A DNA stretch of 64,000 bases from Massilia agilis (GTDB lineage Bacteria > Pseudomonadota > Gammaproteobacteria > Burkholderiales > Burkholderiaceae_D), in the NCBI RefSeq assembly GCF_024756255.1, contig NZ_JANUHB010000002.1, positions 496,001 through 560,000 on the forward strand. Direction: 5' to 3'. Shown here in pieces: positions 8,964 through 16,655 of this stretch (the first letter of the stretch is position 1; each line of letters opens with the position of its first letter). Both the position numbers and the translations under genes were made by a program. The notes below the pieces were generated by a model. The model had not been told where the DNA came from. It worked only from the letters and a program-made list of their open reading frames with translations, and did no database searches.

Positions 8964-10091
8964 TCAGGGCCGGGTGGTCACGCCCACCGCCGAGGTCAAC
9001 GCGCCCGGGAACAGCAGGCTCAGGTTGCGGTTCCAGTTGGCCAGCGGCGACGCGGCAACATACACCACGTCCTTGGGCCGCAGCTCGAACTCCTCGGCCA
9101 TCGCGATCGATCCGGTCACGCGTGCGTCGAGCTGGAACACACGCGTGCCTTCGGCGGTCTTGCGCACCACGTAGATCTGGCGCGCGTCGCCGGACAACGG
9201 ACTCACCCCGCCGCTTTCCCCCAGCGCCTCGTTCAGCGTCAGGCGCCCGTCGTGCATGGTCAGCGCCTTGGGCGTGATCACCTCGCCCGACACGAACACC
9301 TTGCTCTCGTCGCGCGAATGGACGCGCACCACGTCGCCCGGCGCCAGCAGCACCGTGTTGGGGTCGATGCCCTTTTGCACCAGCTCGCGCAGGTTGATGT
9401 CGTAACGTACCTTGCTGCGCTCCACGGCAATGCGGCTCTGGTCCGCCGTCGGCAGCAGCCCGCCGGCACGGTTGAGCGCCTCCATCAGCGACATCGGGAT
9501 GTCATTGATTGCCTGCAGCCCCGGCGACTTGACCTCGCCGTCGATGTACACGCGTTTGCTGCGGTACGACTGCACGCGCAGTGTGACGTTGGGATTGGCA
9601 ATGTATTTGGCCAGCTTTTCGGACAGCAGCGCCCGCGCCTGCTCCTCGGTCAGCCCTTCCACCGGCAGCAGCCCGGCAAACGGAAACTGGATGCGGCCCT
9701 TGTGGTCGACGACGAAGCCCGGCGGTGTGGAATTGGCGGCGGCGGTGGCCAGCGTGCCGTTGTCGGCGGCGGCCGCGGCGGCGGGCATGCCGGCGCCGGC
9801 CAGCTCGGGATGGTCCCACACCGTAATCGACAGCACGTCGCCGGCGCCGATGCGGTACGGCCCGGGGTTCTTGACGATCAGGGAGGAGATGTCTTGCTGC
9901 TTCTGCTGGGCTGCCTTCGTCTTTTCCACCTGGATCAGCTGTTCGGTGATCATTTCAGTGGGCGGCGCCGCTTCCGCCCGGCCGTCGGCGCCGCCGGAAT
10001 GGAACTGCAGCCCACTGGCGCACCCTGCCAGCGCCGATACGATCAACAGGGGGCAGCTCCGTAGAAGTGCTCTTGCAAAAGAGAATCTCAT
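8964..10091 (-). CDS. Wza-like polysaccharide export outer-membrane lipoprotein
   Basis: A 375-residue protein beginning with a lipoprotein signal ending LAGC (Cys24). An IGAGDVLSITVWDHPEL segment near residue 80 is the typical start of the polysaccharide export (Poly_export) domain; two SLBB-type ligand repeats follow, with INDIPMSLMEAL and VFVSGEV as recognisable parts. The family forms an outer-membrane channel working with a Wzc-type co-polymerase. Its stop lies 15 bases before the start of the Wzc-like gene, so the two form one operon in the order export lipoprotein then co-polymerase. A glutamine/lysine-rich linker sits after the lipidation site. It is shorter at the C-terminus than E. 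coli Wza, but SLBB count and order fit. Confidence 0.92.
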   Translation of the reverse strand: MRFSFARALLRSCPLLIVSALAGCASGLQFHSGGADGRAEAAPPTEMITEQLIQVEKTKAAQQKQQDISSLIVKNPGPYRIGAGDVLSITVWDHPELAGAGMPAAAAAADNGTLATAAANSTPPGFVVDHKGRIQFPFAGLLPVEGLTEEQARALLSEKLAKYIANPNVTLRVQSYRSKRVYIDGEVKSPGLQAINDIPMSLMEALNRAGGLLPTADQSRIAVERSKVRYDINLRELVQKGIDPNTVLLAPGDVVRVHSRDESKVFVSGEVITPKALTMHDGRLTLNEALGESGGVSPLSGDARQIYVVRKTAEGTRVFQLDARVTGSIAMAEEFELRPKDVVYVAASPLANWNRNLSLLFPGALTSAVGVTTRP

Positions 10092-10248
10092 GATGATCGC
10101 CTGTCAAGAAACGCCTCCATGTCAGAGTACGGCGTCTCAATGGCTGGGCTTTGGCGCACGTCAAACGCCGGGCTCAGGTGGCAAGGTTTAGAGCAGGGAG
10201 GCGTTGAAAGCCGGGCTCAACCGTAGTGCCGGCCCAACCAGCTTGGCG

Positions 10249-12144
10249 TCAGCGCACTTCTTCCAGCAGCTTGAGCCCGTTCGCAAACGTCCAGATCCGG
10301 CGGACTTCGATCACGTCGTACAGTGCGGCGACATTCGGCGGGAACGCGGCATAGCGCTCGTTCAGGCGCACGATCCGCCGCACCGCCGCGTCCACCTCCG
10401 CATGCCCGCTCGAGCGCACGATCATCACGTCCTCGACGGTGCCGTCGCTGCGCAGCGCCACGCTGACGACCGGATCGATTCGCACCCGATCGCCCAGCTG
10501 GCCGCCGTTGAGCGTGCCGTTGCGCTCGATCTTCTGGCGAAAACCGTCGATGTACAGGCGCAGCGGCACGTCGCGCTCCGCTCCCGTGGACACGACCCGC
10601 CGGCGTTGCCGCTGGTCGTCCTCTGCCGCGCGCGCGACAGGTGGCGCACCGCCGAGCACGCCCAGTCCCCGCACCAGCTCACGTGCGCGGTTGCCAAGTT
10701 CGCTGCCAAGCGCAGTGCGCCCAGGCCGTGTCGCCCCACCGTCCAGCCCGTTACCGCCAAGCGGCCTGCCCGCTCCGGCGCCCGGCACCATCGACTCCTG
10801 GCCAGCCACCGCCGCCTGCGAGCGCTGCGCCTCTTCCTGGGTGCGCCGGCGCGCCAGTTCCTCTGCCTGGCGCTGCGCAAGCTGCTCGGCCTGCCGCCGC
10901 GCGGCATCCTCCGCCTCGCGCCGCAGCGCCTCCTGCTGAGCCTTTTGCTGGGCAGCCAGCGCCTCCCGCTGGCGCAGCTCGGCCTGCAGGCGCTCCTCCT
11001 GCGCGCGCTGCCGCGCCGCCAGCTCCTCTGCCTGGCGCTGGCGCGCCTGCCGCTCCTGTTCCTCGGCCTGGCGCTGACGCTCCTGCCGGTCCTGCGCGGC
11101 GCGCTGCTCGGCCAGCAGGCGGGCCTCTTCTTGCGCGGCACGCTGGCGCGCCAGTTCACGCGACGCCACCTCCGCCGCCCGCTGCTGTTCCTGCTCCCGG
11201 GCCCAGGCCGCGGCAGCCTCGCGCTCGCGTTCCTGCTGCCGCGCCAGCGCCTCGGCCGCTTGCTGCTCGTGCTGCCGGCGAAGCTGTTCCTGCTGCGCGC
11301 GGGTACGCTCCGCTTCGGCCAGCCGCAACTGCTCCTGCCGTTGTGCTTCCTGCGCCGCGCGCAGCTGTTCTTCGCGCTGCGTTCGCTCCTGCTCGCGACG
11401 CAACGCCAGCGCCTGCTCGGCCTGCCGCTGCTCTTGCGCGCGCAGCGCCGCCTGCCGTTCCTGTTCCTGGCGCTGCTGTTCCAACTTTGCCATTTCCAGC
11501 TGGCGAGTCTCCTCCTGCGCCTGCCGGGCTGCCGCCTCTTCCGCTTGCCTGCGCGTCTCTGCAAGACGCTGCTCGGCCGTCGCCTGTTCGATCCGTTCAC
11601 GCTGCTCAGCGTCGTTGCCGGCGACGCTGGCGCCGCTACCCTCCTCAGCGCCAGTGCGCAACGCGACCGTCCCGCTGTCCGTACTCGCGTCCGGTTCCGG
11701 CTGGGGGATGCTGAACGATGGCTCGGGCTTGGCATCCTGCGCAATCACACGCTCGCTCAACGCCTGGGTCTTGGGATGAACAACGGGCCGGCCGGTCCGT
11801 TTGCGTGGGACTCGTTTTGCCGGGCTCGCCTTCGCCGGTGGCGGCGGCGGAATACGCTCCATCAGCCGCAGCCCGTGTGCCGGGGCGGCCGGCACCGGCG
11901 CTTCCGGCATTGCCGCGACCGGTTCAGCCGGGCCGCCAGCCCGCAGCGCAGGCTCGCTCGCCAGCGGCCGCAGCGGAGCTGCAAGCCTCACGACCAGCCG
12001 GGAAACGGCACCGGCCCCCAGACCCGGCACACCGAACTGCAGCGACAGCAGCAACGCGTGCGCCGCCAACGACAGCGACAGGCCAACGGCGAGGCGCCGA
12101 TTGACCAATTCGCTCTGGCTGGACGGGCTGGCGGCAGCGGACAT
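10249..12144 (-). CDS. TonB/TolA-like protein with very long Gln/Arg/Glu/Ala coiled coil
   Basis: About 631 residues from ATG 12144; an in-frame TTG at 12168 would add eight residues and neither has a clear ribosome site. One N-terminal membrane segment (RRLAVGLSLSLAAHALLLSL) anchors it. Residues roughly 150-450 are an uninterrupted helix-forming stretch rich in Q, R, E and A, as in TolA domain II. The last 110 residues (LYIDGFRQKIERNG ... VSVALRSDGTVEDVMIVRSSGH) match the TonB C-terminal domain, including the paired acidic/hydrophobic pattern. It could span the periplasm to an outer-membrane partner. No exbB/exbD or tolQ/tolR is adjacent, and the neighbours are export genes, so the energising motor and receptor are unknown. 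The call rests on architecture. Confidence 0.75.
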   Translation of the reverse strand: MSAAASPSSQSELVNRRLAVGLSLSLAAHALLLSLQFGVPGLGAGAVSRLVVRLAAPLRPLASEPALRAGGPAEPVAAMPEAPVPAAPAHGLRLMERIPPPPPAKASPAKRVPRKRTGRPVVHPKTQALSERVIAQDAKPEPSFSIPQPEPDASTDSGTVALRTGAEEGSGASVAGNDAEQRERIEQATAEQRLAETRRQAEEAAARQAQEETRQLEMAKLEQQRQEQERQAALRAQEQRQAEQALALRREQERTQREEQLRAAQEAQRQEQLRLAEAERTRAQQEQLRRQHEQQAAEALARQQEREREAAAAWAREQEQQRAAEVASRELARQRAAQEEARLLAEQRAAQDRQERQRQAEEQERQARQRQAEELAARQRAQEERLQAELRQREALAAQQKAQQEALRREAEDAARRQAEQLAQRQAEELARRRTQEEAQRSQAAVAGQESMVPGAGAGRPLGGNGLDGGATRPGRTALGSELGNRARELVRGLGVLGGAPPVARAAEDDQRQRRRVVSTGAERDVPLRLYIDGFRQKIERNGTLNGGQLGDRVRIDPVVSVALRSDGTVEDVMIVRSSGHAEVDAAVRRIVRLNERYAAFPPNVAALYDVIEVRRIWTFANGLKLLEEVR

Positions 12145-12180
12145 GGCGCGAGAAATGTTGTCGGACAAACAGCATAACGT

Positions 12181-12194
12181 TTACTCGAGAGTAA
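12181..12194. promoter_or_regulatory. Short palindrome in divergent promoter region
   Basis: TTACTC-GA-GAGTAA is a 6+2+6 inverted repeat in the 136-base space between the divergent TonB-like and GH1-like genes. Its position suits an operator, but no regulator gene is nearby and no second copy was noticed. Confidence 0.25.
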
Positions 12195-12280
12195 CGCGAG
12201 GCGCGCACGATACGGAACATCACCGCAAACCCCGTTCTGGCAGAATGAGCATGGATGGTGAGACGCACTAGGGAGGGATC

Positions 12281-13582
12281 ATGTCCCCGGGATTCATCTT
12301 CGCAACCGGGATCGAAAACAGCACCCCGACCATCGACCACGGCAGGAAGCGTGTCGATGAGATGGAAAAATGCGGCCACTACAAATACTGGCGCACCGAC
12401 TTCGACCTGGTGCAGGAACTGGGCCTGAAGGTGTTGCGCTACGGCCCGCCCCTGCACCGCACCTGGCTTGGCCCCAACCGCTACGACTGGGACTTTGCCG
12501 ACCTGAGCTTTTACGACCTGCGCGAGCGCAACATTGCCGTCATCGTGGACCTGTGCCACTTCGGCCTGCCCGACTGGCTCGGCAACTTCCAGAATCCCGA
12601 CTTCCCCGAGCTCTTCGCCCGCTACGCACGCGCCTTCGCCGAGCGCTACCCGTGGAACCAGCTCTACACGCCAGTTAACGAAATGTCGATCTGCGCCCTG
12701 TTCTCCACCCTGTATGGCTGGTGGAACGAACAGGAACGCACCGACCGCGCGTTCGTCACCGCGCTCAAGCACATCGTCAAGGCCAACATCCTGGCCATGC
12801 ACGCCATTTTGAAAGTGCGGCCGGACGCGCTCTTCGTGCAAAGCGAATCGAGCGAGTACTACCATGCCGAAAACCCGCGCGCCATCGGCCCGGCCGAAGT
12901 GCGCAATGCGCGCCGCTTCCTGTCGCTCGACCTGAACTACGGCCGCCGGGTCGATTCCGAAATGTACGAATACATGCTCGACAACGGGATGACCCGCGAT
13001 GAGTACCACTTCTTCCTCAACAACAACCTGAAGCACCACTGCATCATGGGCAACGACTATTACCAGACCAACGAGCACTACGTCCGTGCCGATGGTTCGA
13101 CCCGTGCCGCAGGCGAAATCTTTGGCTACGCTGTCATCACCCACCAGTACTACAACCGTTATCGGCTCCCGGTGATGCACACCGAAACCAACCTGTGCGA
13201 GGGCCCCAACGGCGACGAGGCAGTCAAGTGGCTGCGCAAGGAATGGGCGAACGTGCTACGCGTGCGCAACAACGGCGTGCCGCTGGTCGGCTTCACCTGG
13301 TATTCCCTCACCGACCAGGTGGACTGGGACTCGGCCCTGCGCGAGGACAAGGGCCGGGTCAACGCGCTGGGCCTGTTCGACCTGAACCGCAAGATCCGGC
13401 CCGTGGGCATCGCCTACCGCGAACTCGTGCAGGACTGGTTGCAGGTGTTGCCGACGCAGAGCGTGTGCCTGCAGGTGCCGATGGCCATGCCGAGCGACTA
13501 CGACCTGATCTGCAACGTGCGGCCAACCATGCCGCGCGACGACGGCCGCACGCTGGCGCCGAGCAACACGGAGGGAAACTGA
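12281..13582 (+). CDS. Family 1 glycoside hydrolase-like protein
   Basis: A 433-residue (beta/alpha)8-type protein without a signal peptide; the ATG follows GGGAGGG at four to five bases. Two motifs fall where GH1 catalytic glutamates sit: TPVNEMS (Glu134, acid/base; family consensus TFNEP) and HTETN (Glu302, nucleophile; consensus TENG). An RYGPPLHR segment and a late FTWYSLTDQVDW stretch resemble the sugar-binding WSL/LDN part of the family. Both motifs depart from consensus, so the substrate is probably unusual. It is followed 16 bases later by a short-chain dehydrogenase in the same direction, suggesting a two-step sugar-processing pair near the polysaccharide locus. Beta-glycosidase activity is family knowledge; the substrate is unknown. 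Confidence 0.75.
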   Translation: MSPGFIFATGIENSTPTIDHGRKRVDEMEKCGHYKYWRTDFDLVQELGLKVLRYGPPLHRTWLGPNRYDWDFADLSFYDLRERNIAVIVDLCHFGLPDWLGNFQNPDFPELFARYARAFAERYPWNQLYTPVNEMSICALFSTLYGWWNEQERTDRAFVTALKHIVKANILAMHAILKVRPDALFVQSESSEYYHAENPRAIGPAEVRNARRFLSLDLNYGRRVDSEMYEYMLDNGMTRDEYHFFLNNNLKHHCIMGNDYYQTNEHYVRADGSTRAAGEIFGYAVITHQYYNRYRLPVMHTETNLCEGPNGDEAVKWLRKEWANVLRVRNNGVPLVGFTWYSLTDQVDWDSALREDKGRVNALGLFDLNRKIRPVGIAYRELVQDWLQVLPTQSVCLQVPMAMPSDYDLICNVRPTMPRDDGRTLAPSNTEGN

Positions 13583-13598
13583 GCGTCAGGAGGACGTC

Positions 13599-14336
13599 AT
13601 GCGTTTCACTGGACAAGTAGCCATCATTACCGGCGCGACCGGCGGCATCGGCATGGCCGTGGCAACGCGCCTGGCACGCGAAGGCGCGACCGTCGTGCTG
13701 GCGGCGCGCAATTCGGTCAAGCTGGCGCAGGCGCAGGCGCGGCTGCAGGCAGAGGGCGCGCCTGTCGTGTTCTGCAGTACCTGCGACGTCTCGCACGAAG
13801 AACAGGTGCGCGACACGGTGGACGAAACCATTGCGCGCTTCGGGCGGCTGGACGTCGTGGTCAACAACGCCGGCGTCATGAACTTCAAACCGCTCGAGGA
13901 GCAGACGGCCGAGGACTGGAACAGCGTGCTGGGCGTTGACTTGCTCGGTGCCTTCTTCTTCATCAAGCACGCATTTCGCACGATGGTCCATGGCGGGGCG
14001 ATCGTCAACGTGTCCAGTGTGCATGCAATCGAGACCTCGCCGCTGATCGCGCCTTACGCCGCGGCCAAGACCGCCCTGCTCTCGCTGACCCGCTCGGCCG
14101 CACTGGAAGGCAAGCCGCGCCACATCCGTGTCAACGCCGTCCTGCCCGGCGCCATCGACACGCCCATGCTGTGGAATAACCCGAACATCAAGGCGGGCGT
14201 GGAGAAGATCGACCAGCGCGACGTCGGCCAGCCCGAGAACGTGGCAGCCGCGATTGCCTACCTGGCATCGCCGGATGCAGCGTTTGTGCAGGGCGCGATG
14301 CTGCGGGTGGATGGGGGACGCTTGGATCGGCTATGA
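13599..14336 (+). CDS. Short-chain dehydrogenase/reductase (classical SDR)
   Basis: A 245-residue classical SDR. TGATGGIG at residues 11-18 is the nucleotide-binding loop, NNAG at 89-92 the structural motif, and Ser140, Tyr153 and Lys157 the catalytic triad (YAAAK). AARNS after strand two, lacking the acidic residue there, hints at NADP rather than NAD, which is inference. The start follows AGGAGG at good spacing and lies 16 bases after the GH1-like gene, so both are likely co-transcribed. The C-terminus (FVQGAMLRVDGGRL) fits the family. A sugar or sugar alcohol substrate would fit the partner but is not shown. Confidence 0.9.
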   Translation: MRFTGQVAIITGATGGIGMAVATRLAREGATVVLAARNSVKLAQAQARLQAEGAPVVFCSTCDVSHEEQVRDTVDETIARFGRLDVVVNNAGVMNFKPLEEQTAEDWNSVLGVDLLGAFFFIKHAFRTMVHGGAIVNVSSVHAIETSPLIAPYAAAKTALLSLTRSAALEGKPRHIRVNAVLPGAIDTPMLWNNPNIKAGVEKIDQRDVGQPENVAAAIAYLASPDAAFVQGAMLRVDGGRLDRL

Positions 14337-14476
14337 GCAGCGAGAATAAACGATCTGTTTGATTGAACCGCAGGCAAGTCTTTTGCGCTAGGTCAATATC
14401 TGCAGATGCCCTTTGGCTAGGGTGCTCCTGTTGCCATTCTTTATGGCGCGAGACCGTACCAGCACGAGGGGAAAGC

Positions 14477-15061
14477 GTGAAGCGACACACGATTACTGAA
14501 GGTGCCACGACAACCGCGGGCGGCAAGGTAATCGGCGCCAGCAGCCATGGTTCGATTAATGGTGCCCGCATAGCACTCGAAAACGATCCGATCCACTGCC
14601 CCGCCTGCAACAGCACCGGCCACATTCTTTGCGTTGGCGCTCGCCTCAACGAAAGTTGGAATGGGATACAGGTCGCCCTTGAGGAGGATCTTTGTGTCTG
14701 CCAATGCTATCCGCACCCACGCTTGGTGCCCAACCAAAACGTGCGGTTCCAAAACGTTTCCGGGAATGCCGCCAGCACAGATATTGTCAGGCGGGGCGGG
14801 CAAACGTCGGAAGCAAGAGCGGCAGAGGATCCTACTGCGTCGCAAGAGTCGTACGATCAGCATTTTGAGATTAAGAACGAGGCAGGTCAGCCGATTGCAG
14901 ATTGTCCGTACGTGATCGAACTCAGCAGCGGGCGTCGTATTGAAGGCCGGACAAACCATGAAGGAAAGACTGCCAAAGTCGTGGCATCACGGATCGAGCA
15001 AGCCACACTGATCCTTTATGCGCCCGAGGCGCCGCCTCTGAACCCGAATTGGGACCGATGA
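14477..15061 (+). CDS. PAAR-domain protein, probable T6SS spike tip
   Basis: 194 residues from GTG 14477, preceded by GAGGGGAAA; the open frame further upstream is not protein-like. The first half is a PAAR fold: TEGATTTAGGKVIGAS, NDPIHCPACNSTGHI with the zinc-ligand Cys pair and His, and a CQCYPHPRLV segment. The C-terminal 70 residues (HFEIKNEAGQPIADCPYVI...) are the beta-rich extension common in PAAR proteins that hold or load an effector. PAAR proteins cap the VgrG spike of type VI secretion. The next two genes follow at +1 and with a 4-base overlap, a typical tip-effector-immunity order. Codon use is less GC-rich than in the flanking core genes. No T6SS structural genes are in the window. 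Confidence 0.82.
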   Translation: MKRHTITEGATTTAGGKVIGASSHGSINGARIALENDPIHCPACNSTGHILCVGARLNESWNGIQVALEEDLCVCQCYPHPRLVPNQNVRFQNVSGNAASTDIVRRGGQTSEARAAEDPTASQESYDQHFEIKNEAGQPIADCPYVIELSSGRRIEGRTNHEGKTAKVVASRIEQATLILYAPEAPPLNPNWDR

Positions 15062-15062
15062 G

Positions 15063-15638
15063 ATGGCGACGAAAAGGGTCATCAAGACACACTCTGCGAG
15101 GCTGACACCCGTCTCGGACACAAAGGGAATTGCTATTGAGGTCGAGGATCTGGCTCGACTGCGCGAAATTCGAAGCTTGGTCGACGCAAACAACCGTTCG
15201 AACTTGTCCACTGAACTAATCATATGCCAGATCTACATGGAGTCACGCTTTGACAAGAACGCCCGTAGCGACGGAAGTAGCGCCCGCGGTTTGATGCAAC
15301 TATTGAAGGCCCCAATCCGAGAACTCTACCGACTGGAAAATCTCAAGAAACCCTGGCGCCAACGGAGGCGTGAAGCTGATCTCTACCGCGACGCAGACGA
15401 GTTTCACGATAGCGACCAACTTCTGGACGAAGCAACGAACATTCGCGTCGGTACGGCATATCTGCAGGCCCTCATTGAGAAACGAGCTGCCGATCATTCG
15501 GCCGATGCCGTGGCCGAAGCATACAAAGACTATCGTGGAATCAGAAACGGGATCTACTACAGCAAAATCAAGGCTGCCGCTGAAAAACTGGCAGCGAACC
15601 CTGAGTCGATGCAGGTGCTTCGGGACATGGTGAAATGA
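15063..15638 (+). CDS. Lytic transglycosylase/SLT-fold protein, candidate T6SS peptidoglycan effector
   Basis: 191 residues, no signal peptide. IYMESRFDKNARS places the catalytic Glu at residue 60, followed by SARGLMQL, the two most conserved parts of SLT (goose-lysozyme type) transglycosylases; NIRVGTAYLQALI and EAYKDYRG correspond to later fold motifs. Such enzymes cleave the MurNAc-GlcNAc bond. Lacking an export signal and placed one base after a PAAR gene, it is best read as cargo delivered by type VI secretion into a rival's periplasm. The 3' neighbour overlaps its stop (ATGA) and encodes an exported protein, as expected for immunity. An insertion (about residues 90-125) between the active-site segment and the later helix sets it apart from housekeeping transglycosylases. 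Confidence 0.75.
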   Translation: MATKRVIKTHSARLTPVSDTKGIAIEVEDLARLREIRSLVDANNRSNLSTELIICQIYMESRFDKNARSDGSSARGLMQLLKAPIRELYRLENLKKPWRQRRREADLYRDADEFHDSDQLLDEATNIRVGTAYLQALIEKRAADHSADAVAEAYKDYRGIRNGIYYSKIKAAAEKLAANPESMQVLRDMVK

Positions 15639-16192
15639 GGCGACTTTTCTTATTGCAACTCTGTCTGTTCGCGCATGCCTTCGCGGTTGCGACCGAACTA
15701 GTGGCGACCTGTAATGTTGGTGGTAACACGGGGCGACGTGTCGATGCACTTCGCGATTCAAAGATTGCAGATACTTACGTCTACTATTTGCGACAGGATG
15801 GCACCAAGCGTCCCTTTTTCGGAGATAGAGACAGCTCACGAGGCTCATCGGTTCAGGTTGCCTGTGTCGGCTCGAAGGCCCGCGCACTCGTCGTCACTGG
15901 CGAGTTTACGTCAAACTTTCTCCAAGGATTCGTGCTCAGCCGAAATCCAAAAACTGGGTTGGTCGAGCGGCTGGACTTCGCTGAGAAAAATCGGCCTGCT
16001 TGGCTGTACCTATCCGAATCTCAGACAGCCGTTGTTATACCTACGAACGCCTACGGAGAGACGGACAAGAAATTCGTCATGTATCGACATTTCGTTGGCT
16101 CGGCGGCTGAGCCTCAGGTAGTCGCAGTGGACGAATTGCCGGCTCAGGCTGGAGCCGAAATCATCGAGCTAGGGAACGACCGGTCACAATAA
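15635..16192 (+). CDS. Secreted protein, candidate immunity partner of the SLT effector
   Basis: 185 residues. The N-terminus (MRRLFLLQLCLFAHAFAVA) is a signal peptide, so the protein should act in the periplasm, where a delivered peptidoglycan hydrolase would attack. I recognise no domain; the remainder is mostly beta-strand-like with two early cysteines. The ATG overlaps the effector stop (ATGA), the tightest coupling possible and usual for effector-immunity pairs. The function is inferred from order, coupling and localisation only; it could instead be another accessory protein of the cassette. Confidence 0.6.
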   Translation: MRRLFLLQLCLFAHAFAVATELVATCNVGGNTGRRVDALRDSKIADTYVYYLRQDGTKRPFFGDRDSSRGSSVQVACVGSKARALVVTGEFTSNFLQGFVLSRNPKTGLVERLDFAEKNRPAWLYLSESQTAVVIPTNAYGETDKKFVMYRHFVGSAAEPQVVAVDELPAQAGAEIIELGNDRSQ

Positions 16193-16655
16193 CGCATCGT
16201 CATGATGAGATGGGTGGCTAATGGGAACGCAAAAACTGCAAGCGATCCGATTGATCACGCAGTGTACGTGGCGTTCAGCAAGGTAACGGATGGTTGAGCT
16301 TCGGTCCATTGAAACCCGCTCGAACACTTGCCTTAAGTGGCCTGCCCAGTTGGTTCGACAAGGCCCTGGCGCGTGATTCGTCGCTCTTTCCAGCAGCACC
16401 GCGTTGCCCAACGCGCTCCTGGTGCGGTCCGCGGGGCTAGCGCGGTTTTTAGGGCACATTGGTACGACCGGCACTCTTGCCGGATTGTTCACGACAGGCC
16501 ACCGACACCATACGGCCGCAGCCATCCATTCGCCCTAGCGCACGTCGAACTACGCCTTGATCGTTGCAAGCGGAGCATCTTGCAAATGTCGAGCAGGATC
16601 TGTACGCGCAAACCGTACGCTCAAGGCAAAACAATCGCAAGTTCAGTCGCTAACG
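16193..16655. other. Noncoding stretch with decayed attachment-like site
   Basis: 463 bases between the candidate immunity gene and the convergent ATPase gene. Open frames here are short and lack ribosome sites. Its one recognisable element is a partial copy of the tRNA-Arg 3' sequence at 16338-16358, annotated separately. Confidence 0.5.
16338..16358. repeat. Degenerate att-like copy of the tRNA-Arg 3' end
   Basis: AAGTGGCCTGCCCAG (16335-16349) is identical to the sequence at the left island boundary (18565-18579); similarity continues imperfectly through TTGGTTCGA and is then lost. The match covers the tRNA acceptor and part of its T-arm. It looks like the eroded outer end of an earlier integration at the same tRNA gene. 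Confidence 0.5.

Noticed and set aside
6453..10064. A 1203-codon open frame on the plus strand opposite the Wzc- and Wza-like genes
   Set aside because: Its protein is Arg/His/Gln-rich low-complexity text, typical of the antisense frame of GC-rich genes, while the minus strand gives two clear protein families with start sites and a signal peptide.
10204..12177. A 657-codon plus-strand frame rich in Leu/Arg/Pro opposite the TonB-like gene
   Set aside because: It is the mirror of the Q/R/E/A coiled-coil codons; the minus strand has a membrane anchor and a TonB domain.
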